A stretch of DNA of 64,000 bases from Lamellibrachia columna (Eukaryota > Annelida > Polychaeta > Sabellida > Siboglinidae), in NCBI GenBank assembly GCA_963662155.1, contig OY759263.1, positions 21,691,484 through 21,755,483 on the forward strand, in the 5' to 3' direction. The first letter of the stretch is position 1. The number at the start of each line of letters is the position of its first letter. Made by a program: the position numbers and the translations under genes. This document shows, one piece after another, positions 53,801-64,000 of the stretch. The notes under the pieces are model-generated. The model worked only from the letters and a program-made list of their open reading frames with translations, was not told the origin of the DNA and searched no databases.

Positions 53801-54974
53801 ACCATGGCAATGTATTGGATAGATCAAGTTGCTGGCCTGGCACAGGACATCACATATGCCTTTGATTAACACTCCTGCCCTGGAGTTACTACTGAATTCC
53901 CACTGATTTCATCGAAGTTCAGACATTTATGTGGCAACATCTGAGAAAGCCCTAAATTGAGTAGGTAGAAACAAAGCTTTCTGCACAACTATCATGATTT
54001 GCTAAAATCGTGGCACTGTGTAAAATTGTGACGACCCTTCTTAAGCATTTATAGCTAAGTACACAAATACATAGCAGAGCCTTGAACAGATTGAAGAGAG
54101 AGTGGTGTTTAAAATGCTGGTTAATATAAAATGAGAAAATAAAGTGAGTAGTGTCAGATATTATTAATTACGTAGTTTTGGAAGCTTCAAGTATTGTCAA
54201 CTGAAGATGTAACACAATGAATGGAATATTACCGGTTCGTGCAGTACACAGCACTAGTCACAATCATAAGTTTATGCTTTAACAAGTGAAACAGTGCTTA
54301 GTAATATAGAGAATAAATACAAATTATTTACTGTAGTCTTATTGAAAGACTTTAATTAAAAAACTCCTCACTCCTCCTTAAAGTTAGAGAGCAATATATC
54401 AACAATTTTGCAAATATTTGCTTTTAGTTGAAAGCCGACAACTAGAAGATATGACACAGGTCACACAACATGGAATAAACACATTCAACATGGACATACC
54501 AGTAACTGACCAAAGCAATTATAGGGAAGATGTGCTCATAACACTGCCATAAATTTCTCCAAGTGCAATGGAACATGCCTAGTTTTGCCTACACAGCGGC
54601 AGGTAGTGAAAGGGCTAGAGTATTCTGTTCCAGTGGTAAAGGTCACTAGAGTGGACTTCAGTGATGATGCCTGGTAATCGTGGGTCAACTAAGGTAACTC
54701 TTTGATATCTTTGGTTTGGTAAGAAGTGTTCTGTACTGAATGCACATAGCACACATAATGATTAGCTATATAGAGGTAAATCTATCTAAAAAATGAATCA
54801 ACGTCATAACTGGTAGCATCCAAAGCTGTCTAGCCACTAGACGCACCCCAAGATAGTTTAGTTACTCAGCCATTCACTGCATGGAGGCAAAGTTTGATGG
54901 AACACCATGTCAACAACATAAAAATTATTTGTTATACAAACATGTGCGTAAGACAGTTGCAATTTGTCACTTAC
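50869..54974. other. First 4 kb of EXT1 intron 1
   Basis: A short (CA)n at 51647-51662, and degenerate aaataaatggcaaacttgt units between about 53180 and 53350. No other feature is supported up to the exon 1 donor. Confidence 0.5.
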
Positions 54975-55909
54975 CTGTCATATTCAAAGTTATCCTTTTC
55001 GCACCGCTCGTCTGCCACATTTTGCCATCCATGACCGTGTCTACAAGTTGTCAGCAAGATGATATCTTGGTCGTTGTGGATGTGATAGAGTGAATTGCGT
55101 GTTTCTGATCCGATTCCTGTTAAGTATCGCTTACCCTTGAACACCAAGGTATATGGTCTCGTTGGCGGCACATTATTCGATTTTAAATAGCCCTCTTCGC
55201 CACCACGGAAAGGGTGCCCCTTATGAAACAATGGAAATGATATATCAAACCCTGGCCTATAATGTGAAGTGGAGAAACTAGCTTTAGCCAATATGGCTTT
55301 TCCCATGTCAAATCCCAAATCATCCTCTGCATAATCCGGCCATGTCCCAGCATACAAATTGAATACAATGTGGTTCTGGCCACCATTCCATAGTTGTAAG
55401 GAAGTGACTTTGCTTCCTAAATCATGGACATAGTTCTGACTGAGTTTGTCACGGTCCAGCGTGTCGATGGGCAGAACAAATAAGCAAGCTTCGGATGAGT
55501 TACTAGTATAGTATCTAGAGTTTCTGAGAGCCTGGAGGATCTCTTCATATATCGGTGATATTTTTTCTGCCTCATCGACTGGATACACATACACCTTGAA
55601 ACTGTTGGCGCTTTGACAACGACTGAAGTCAAAGCATGACTCCATGCGGCACTGTTTAGACGAGTATGACTTGATGCGAGTTGCACGCCTCTGTCGTGCA
55701 GAGATGTGCAAGTCCCCATCGTAGCGACTGTCCTCCGCTTCCACGTACGACCGCTGTGGGGACAGGTGCACGAAGAGAGACTCATCCCCGCGATCCAGCA
55801 ATGGGACAAGGACATCGGCTGACGGGGAGCTCGGCGATATGACATAGCACAGCAGCAGTAGAAGGCCGACCGACAGACCTAGAAGGAGGTATCGCTTCTT
55901 CGCCTGCAT
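54975..55909 (-). CDS. EXT1: EXT1 exon 1: start, membrane anchor, first part of the GT47 exostosin domain
   Basis: Exostosin-1 is a Golgi/ER type II membrane glycosyltransferase that works with EXT2 to polymerise heparan sulfate (alternating GlcA and GlcNAc). This exon encodes 311 codons plus 2 nt. It opens with MQAKKRY, the known EXT1 N-terminus, which fixes the start codon. Residues about 7-25 are a leucine-rich signal anchor. A variable stem follows, then a cysteine cluster (Cys87, Cys92, Cys98) and the exostosin domain from about residue 103. An N-glycosylation sequon (NSS) sits at 137-139. The exon ends at an AG followed by the consensus donor gtaagt (phase 2); reading on meets an in-frame TAA at once. 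The first exon is about nine codons shorter than the human one as I recall it, mostly in the stem. The start codon has a weak context (T at -3, C at +4). Confidence 0.97.
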
Positions 55910-55964
55910 CGACTTCCGGTCGGCTACGTTTGCCTGTCACATCACCCGGCGTTCGCGAGACCAT
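55782..55964 (-). other. Possible overlapping upstream ORF of EXT1 (60 codons)
   Basis: An ATG 55 nt upstream of the EXT1 start opens a different frame (MVSRTPGDVTGKRSR...). It runs past the EXT1 start and stops 128 nt inside exon 1. If the mRNA starts upstream of it, ribosomes initiating there would bypass the EXT1 ATG. Its start has G at +4, while the EXT1 start has T at -3 and C at +4. That the transcript includes it is inference. Confidence 0.4.
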
Positions 55965-56430
55965 CGGCGGTTCAACTGCGCGACGGCGTTAGGGAGACGA
56001 CACAGTTTTCCCCACTTCCTTCAACGAGTCGTCATGTCAGACTTAACGGACACAAACAGCTCCAAGTATTGATGCAGCAGTGAGACCACCTCCGAAGATG
56101 AGGCCAAGTTGAAGGATGCGCGCACGTTGTTGCTGCCGACGGCACTGGAGATGGAACAAGCGAACACACAGAAGTCGCGATGCACCCCCACGTGATCGTC
56201 GAACAAATCCGAAATCGGCAGGCTCTATGTCCTCGTTACGGCTACGCTGCCACTGAATCATCCAGCTTACAACGGCAATTATATCACCGCATGATAGGAC
56301 AAAAAACAAGCAGGTTCCAAAGCGCTATCGAACCAGCATCCGACTGACTTGACCCGGATGTAATAGTTACAACTCCTGCCGGTCACCACGCGAAGCAACC
56401 TTTTACTCTGCTGCCATCTAGCGAACACAT
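55910..56430 (-). promoter_or_regulatory. Probable EXT1 5' UTR and CpG-rich promoter region
   Basis: GC and CpG content rise sharply from inside exon 1 to about 56.43 kb compared with the AT-rich surroundings. Visible sites are an ETS-type CCGGAAGT at 55912-55919 just before the start codon, a TCTCGCGA-like palindrome at about 55953-55960, and a CTCF-like motif at 56410-56424. There is no TATA box. The transcription start cannot be placed from sequence alone. Confidence 0.5.
56410..56424 (-). promoter_or_regulatory. CTCF-like motif upstream of EXT1
   Basis: Minus-strand TCGCTAGATGGCAGC matches CCASYAGRKGGCRSS at 13 of 15 positions. It points toward the similar plus-strand motif at 6045-6059 across intron 1. 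Confidence 0.4.
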
Positions 56431-57903
56431 TCAACACCACCGATTCTGTCAGTGCGGCGCACAAAAAAGAACTGGTAGAGACCGGGGCTAGTTGAAACAC
56501 TTCTTTATTGCCATATTCAAAGCTACAAAGCGAATTTGTATGTTTAGGCATATCTGACATATATCTGAAATCATATAACGACTTTAATGAGCACCTTTGG
56601 CCTGTTCAAGATTTCAGCCAACCCCTTATAATTATATATGGGGTTGAAATAGGCGAAAGAGTAAGTTGAAGCACATGTATTACATCACCGAAGTACTTCA
56701 GTTATGACGATCTACACATTTATATTATCATCGCATCGTTTGATAGATATGCCCTGTTCCAATTTGTGTAATAATTAAATACGTCATTGATGAATAGAAC
56801 TATTTACTTTCAGAAACAAACTGGCCTAAGGATGATACGTATATAACAACTAGCAACACAACTAATAAAATAATTAACTAGCTAGCTAACTAACTAACTA
56901 ACTAACTAACTAATTAACAACTAACACTCAGTTGTGTCACATGAAAGTGCGTGGCATAGTGTGCACGTGGGTCAACTAATCTAGTGAACATGTTTCAAAT
57001 AACCCCTCCACAGTTGCGGCGATTCAAGATGGCGCTGTGCCTATTATTGCGTTATGCTATTTCATCTCCTGTATCGTGAACGTGTGCCTGAATACTATTA
57101 TCTCACTTGGCTAATCTATGTTAAATATGGCTTGGAGCTATAATAAATAAAAACACGTTCTTCTTCTGTTATTTTTATCCATTTCTAACGATACACATGT
57201 AGGCTGATTGGTTCATGTTATATTAACCTGTGAAATGCAATATCTCGAAAGCTATCGGAGCTAGTGCGCTCAAATTTGGTTAATTGCTTATCTTATCACG
57301 GGTTTTCATCAAGCTAATTCATTAGACAAGTAAGAGTTCAGTTCAAATTCTGTTGATTTCTCGCAGAATGACATCACATGTTAAAAAGTAAAATTAATTT
57401 ATAGTTGTTGCTTGTTTTTCATGCATTTGCAGCCTCGTTCATCAGACAGTGGTAGTGGGCCAGTGAAACCTGCGCAGCCGATGGAGCCAGAGAGAATACG
57501 AGTGAAGAATTTAACTGAAACGACGAGGCTAAATTGCGGAGTTGTACACATGATATGCACCAAACGGTAGGCATATATGGGTAATTCTCCAAATAGCGTC
57601 CTTTTTATGTCTTCGCTGTTTTTCATTAGATCATGTATCTATATGCATTTGTTTATTGTGCGATACCTCAAATTAGGTCGGCGTCATACAAATTAACACA
57701 TTTTAATGGTATATAAGTGCAAACCTTTCGTCGGCTTGTACCGAAATCAACAAAATGTCACTGGTGTTACGTGTCTATGTGTCGACTTGTAATTTGGCAT
57801 GATTTAACAAGATTTAACAAGATTGCCATCCCAAACAACAAGTTCCAGATGGCAAGTGGACAAGGAAGCCATTGGCTTATCGAGAGTCCAACAATTTTCT
57901 CAT
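56431..57903. other. Upstream region of EXT1
   Basis: AT-rich. Contains a (CTAA)n tract at about 56878-56925 and a YY1-like CAAGATGGCG at 57025-57034. No gene is recognised. Confidence 0.5.
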
Positions 57904-59246
<1,343 letters not shown>

Positions 59247-59485
59247 ACACATGGATGTATAGAAGCTGGTATAGTTTGTCCATAACACCAGTGACAAAAT
59301 TGAGATAACACCATGACAAACATAACCCCGAAATTACACACCTCTGCCCGATTCAGATCTGCCTCCTCAGTTTGTCTTTGTCTGACAGGTGAGCATTCAT
59401 CTTGGCCACAACAGGATATTTTCCGACCGTGACGCCTCTGCCAAAATTTATTAATCGAAACGATACACTATTTGGAGAATGACCA

Positions 59486-59755
<270 letters not shown>

Positions 59756-61120
59756 TTTTGAGGAGCTATGTGAAATTATCACAATATCCTGAAGAGGACT
59801 TAGGACAGTTGGTTCACGACGTCGTACCACAACGTTGTATATACATTATATACATTTTATATTATTATAATAGTGGCGGGCACATGCTATTGAACCTGGA
59901 ATACGTCGAACAATTAAAGCATAACCTCTTGATGATTGCAAACCATCCTATCGATAGTGACGCAGCGCCAGGACGCGGGTAACATTTTGGCAGACCTGTG
60001 TAGGGCATATCGCATGACTAATGTGTGCTTGATCTAACATACATGTTCTGAGAAGTCTATATTCACATTTTATTATTTAAACGGTATAGAAAAATGCGTG
60101 GCTCGTCACTTCTGGCGCCATTAAACGTCGCTAAGTAGTTGGAAGCGACCGTGGGTGTCTAATAAAACGATGATTCCTACACGGTCACACATTCTTCTTA
60201 AATAGCTTCTCCCCCGTCTCTATGTCAGTGCAAGTGTTCCCAAGGCATTGACAAACCTAAAATATGTAAAGTTTAGATTTTATGGACCCGTGTAACAACT
60301 GAAGAACATAATGGTTTGTTTTGTGCAGTATCTGTGATCAAGCGTGTAGTGAGGATGGCTTAAAGTATTTCAAATCAACGCACTTTTAGCAAGGCATTTT
60401 TACACTAGGCCCTGCTTCACAACGTGCAACAACTAAACAAGTGTCTACGTAGGCCGTTGCGGGTTTATGTATACATACTGCGATATCGTATCGATTAGTT
60501 TAGAGCAGTATATAATTTTCTCTAAACTCAAAGTTTAAACCCTGTCGCCACGTAGTAGGACGCTACCGTTGCCTGCCAAGGCTACAGACTACAACCTTGA
60601 CAAACATATCTTTTTATTCTATGCTGTGTAAATATCCTAGTAGACTTGATATTGTGTGAATTTAACAGGCATCTATCTAAATTGGAAAACAAATAATCGA
60701 ACCATGATGACCAATGCGAAACTGTAGCATTGTTGTAAATATGTAAAAATACTATATTGAATTATTTGTAGGACATTCCATGCATTTACATATTAACGTC
60801 TAAATGCGATTTAAACTTTGTTTTTATTGACACAGCGGACATTCACATCTATAAGATGACGATACGAAAGAATATTTGTTAGAGAAAATATTTAGAGCGA
60901 CGCCATAAATTATGAGGTTTTCGACCAGACGGTACGTGACCAGCAGATGAGGCAATACTCATGCGGCTAGTATGAGTATTACCAATTTCTAACAAATTTA
61001 AGCAAATGTGAATGGAAATAGCGCATCTAAAACAATTGGGTAAGTATGCACGTATTTATGGATAAATTTCATATTTACAATGTTGTGCTTACGTAATCCA
61101 AAGCATGTCCGTCCTCGGGG
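59756..61120. other. Intergenic or upstream stretch, no recognisable gene
   Basis: No exon, RNA or named repeat seen. A G12 homopolymer follows at about 61119-61130. Confidence 0.5.
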
Positions 61121-61130
61121 GGGGGGGGGG

Positions 61131-63739
61131 TTGGATGAACCCCTTTTTTTGAGATAATTTGTTTAGGTGTAAAAAAAAAATCCGTGGCTGATTGAATACA
61201 CCAGAAGCCCCTTTCAAAACTCCGAGAACAGGCCTGCAATAGAATGATGTTATGAACCCTTTCTGTAAATATGATACGCTCGCAAACACTTATTGCCGAA
61301 GGATGTCACAGAAATCTCATCAGCTTTTTACTGGACAGATGAATCTACGGTCAATAGTTCTCCCGTCGCATAGCTACTAATACATACCATGCAATTCACC
61401 CGAGGCGACAGACCGGGAATGAACTGCTTTCTGGCCCATTTGATTAACGTTCGAACAGTTCAATGGCGAATCCATTTATAAATTCACCGGAAAGAACATT
61501 ATTTGCTTTCATTCCAAATTAAATATATCTTATTTTATGACGACAATAATAACTTGCCGATAGAGAGATATCGAGTTAATTAAACAGTAACGGTATCAGA
61601 AGTGACATATTTCACTTATACTCATACACAAAAGGCACTTGGAGTATATAGGCCTCAGTATGATGCAACCAAACATTTCATCACAGACAATACAAATGGC
61701 ATCACGACATTGTTGAGCTTACGAAATATAGATCATAATCACGACAACATTTGGTATAAGTTACGTATGGTGTATTCGCTTAGGGGACATATCGTCAACA
61801 TAAATAGTACTAGTGGCCAGCTTCTATCTCGTGTCAACATAGTCATCCAAAAACAGTAACCACTGAAATATATGTAACATACATACTTTCCAGCATTGCA
61901 GTTACTAACTTGCAAGTGCGTAAATGGCCTAAAAGAAACTAGAGCTAGAGGAGAACCAACCAACATTTCAACTGTGTCGAATAAAAAATTTCGCCATCTT
62001 CCAACACAACTACAGCACCCGCAGGCTGTTTGGTTGGCGTTCTGCATACGCGCAGGTGATAGATCCAACGATCTCTGAAGTGATTGGTTCACCGCTGCAA
62101 CCGAGTAGCGACAACGGAACGCAAGTAGCAGAGGGAAACGTGTGTAGTCTTCTAATGGCCCGTTCGATTGGTTCAAACATGTCACTATTAGTTGACAGCA
62201 ATCAGCACAAACCACGGTGTTAGTGAGTATTCGATGTGAACAACGTGATTAATTAAATTGTGTCGCAAGAGTGATATCAGTCGGAAGCTACGGCAAGTTT
62301 TCTTGTGCACTACGTTGAATAGGGGCTGTAACACAACAAGTGGCGCCGCACTGTATGACAATATTATGGCCACCTAGCGATCAAAACGGAATGTAATGTT
62401 CATATAACTTTAGCGCTTACTAGTCACAATTTTCAAACGGTTGTAAAGAAAACAACTAGAATTCCACGACACAATTGTCAGGCTTTAGGTTCCCAATTTG
62501 TCGATCATCATCTACTTCAACATAAACGAAAAAACACTGGCTGAATGCCTGTTATTAACGTATTCGCACCAGAGTCGCCATAGACAATATGATACAACGG
62601 TATCATAATTATAGTGTTTGCGTAATCGAAAATATAATCGACAACCATAACATTTCACTGTGCTGAGATCTTGCGACCCGGCGATGTCCTTCCACGTTTG
62701 CTCACTAATACAGTTTCCAATCTCCTGCTCTAGGATGATGCAGTGTTGAACGAAGACATTCATTCCGTAGCATTTGTTTGCCTACAGTGAATTGGTCCTT
62801 GCAGTTATCACCAAGAAGGTCCAAGAATTTTCTCTAACCCTTGCGATTCGCTACGGTCCCAAGTAAAATCGAAGTTCCGGAACAAGATGGTTTCACGGAT
62901 GTCCAGCTGCAAGCTGGACACATGTGTAGGTGGAGCACGGATCAATCAAACCCCTCGAATGTTGGTGGCTACGTGAGAATTCGCAACATGCTTTTATGCA
63001 TTAAGAGCCACACATCAATGTCGCATTTTGAACACATTACGAGAAAGTTCTAAGATGTCAGATGTCTTCGGGGAATATGTTTGAATCGTCGACATGTGCT
63101 GCTGGTTTTTTGCCAACCAGGAAACGTTTCACCCTCGACCAGCGCCCGTGACCATGGCTGTTGTCATCCTGGAAGGCAAGCAAGACCTATTTAGTTTGTG
63201 TCAACCAAATATGGAAATGTATATGTGTGCACAAATCGGAAATTGCATTTACATATCACCCAGCTAGCAAAATCTATTGGTCCATGAAGTACCAATACAC
63301 AGTCTTCAGTAGGAGTCACTGGCCCAATTAAATCTTGCTGGGACTGCACATGAGAAATATGTGGCATTTACGAAATAGACCATGGCCCCTTGGTATCTTT
63401 GTAAGGGGTAAGTTCCACCTCGTATTATCTGAAAAGTTAGAATCGGTACAGTATAATAAGGACCAAAGGTGTCTGGCAAAACGTTCATCATCAACGATGT
63501 TGATTCTATGTTGGCTTAAATGGAGTGAATTAGGTTCAATGTCAACTCAACTATTTCAGTGAATTAAGGAAACATTGAATCTATTCACTTATCCCAATGT
63601 GAAAGCCACAAATGGTCTTCCTACCTTATGTGCATGTTTGCAGGCATTTGTTTCTCTTCACAAAGTATTACTATTATTATTATTATTATACATTTATATC
63701 CGGGTTAAAAACCTGCTCAAAGGCGCTAACAAGATAATG
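61131..63739. other. Upstream stretch with a possible promoter-like patch at 61.99-62.17 kb
   Basis: CpG density is locally higher at about 61990-62180. That patch holds two CCAAT boxes (as ATTGG at 62083-62087 and 62167-62171) and a YY1-like AAGATGGCG on the minus strand at 61992-62000. The 158-codon minus frame over it (61739-62215) has no recognised domain. No gene is established. Confidence 0.35.
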
Positions 63740-64000
63740 CTAAATAATAAAATATAAATTGAAGAGCTAAAATAAAATGTGGTTAAGAGACAGGTAAACA
63801 TAAGTTAAATAAAAAAATTCAGTAAATGATTTAAATGAATTAGTTATGTAAAGAAGTTAAATAAATACATTAAATAAAAAATAATAAATGAAAAAATAAA
63901 CAACAACAATTAAGTTGATACATTAGATAAACATATAAGTTAATCAGATAAGTTAAATAAACAAATTAAATAAATAATAAGTTAAATAAGTAAAATGTTC
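63740..64000. repeat. AT-rich low-complexity gttaaataaa repeats to the window end
   Basis: Loose repetition of taagttaaataaa and aaataaat phrases, cut by the right edge. Confidence 0.75.

Noticed and set aside
55417..55845. 142-codon minus-strand frame inside EXT1 exon 1 and a 67-codon one at 55183-55386
   Set aside because: Alternate frames of the real EXT1 exon; no independent similarity.
56043..56309. Minus-strand 88-codon Arg-rich frame upstream of EXT1
   Set aside because: Lies in the CpG-rich 5' region; composition follows GC content and no domain is seen, so probably UTR or promoter.
61739..62215. 158-codon minus-strand frame
   Set aside because: The longest unassigned frame outside EXT1 and the LINEs, but its peptide shows no domain, signal or family likeness; kept only as a possible promoter-like region.

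Overview
This window is nuclear DNA of an animal. It is AT-rich, mostly non-coding, and full of microsatellites, minisatellites, SINEs, LINE remnants and foldback/MITE-like elements. One protein-coding gene can be read with certainty: the 5' half of EXT1 (exostosin-1, heparan sulfate co-polymerase) on the minus strand. The host looks like a marine invertebrate, and a mollusc-like lophotrochozoan is my best guess from the repeat style and gene divergence. That placement is an impression, not something the sequence proves.

EXT1 runs right to left. Exon 1 is at 54975-55909 (start codon, membrane anchor, start of the GT47 exostosin domain). Exon 2 is at 6571-6645, exon 3 at 5415-5541 and exon 4 at 359-478. 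All four join in frame through GT-AG introns and give 419 codons. The rest of the gene (end of GT47 and the whole GT64 domain) lies beyond the left edge. Intron 1 is about 48.3 kb, intron 2 about 1.0 kb and intron 3 about 4.9 kb. A GC/CpG-richer block at about 55.6-56.43 kb is the probable 5' UTR/promoter region. It holds an overlapping upstream ORF, an ETS-type site and a CTCF-like motif.

Layout: 0-0.36 kb is the start of intron 4. Intron 3 (0.48-5.4 kb) holds a 39-copy 31-bp minisatellite. Intron 2 (5.5-6.6 kb) holds a SINE, two TA tracts and a CTCF-like motif. Intron 1 (6.6-55 kb) is a repeat landscape: a 20-bp minisatellite (9.85-10.9 kb), tRNA-derived SINE copies (12.9, 19.9, 39.5 and 50.5 kb plus fragments), 59-bp, 37-bp, 23-bp and 17-bp tandem arrays, two LINE 3' ends (28.7 and 31.8 kb), a 776-bp hAT-type non-autonomous transposon with an 8-bp target duplication (40.8-41.6 kb), a 789-bp foldback element flanked by TA (43.8-44.6 kb), other foldbacks (23.1, 37.4 and 48.6 kb), and long (TA)n and (CCCA)n tracts. 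The 56.4-64 kb stretch upstream of EXT1 holds a CR1/L2-like LINE fragment (57.9-58.7 kb), three very long TA tracts with an AT-rich hairpin (58.7-59.8 kb), and otherwise no gene I can recognise.

I see no operon, CRISPR array, prokaryotic gene or new multi-gene system. The points most worth a second look are: the EXT1 intron-2 position, which appears displaced 19 nt from the human one, with a SINE next to the acceptor; a convergent pair of CTCF-like motifs bracketing the 48-kb intron; higher-order structure in three minisatellites; and several intact-looking non-autonomous DNA elements.
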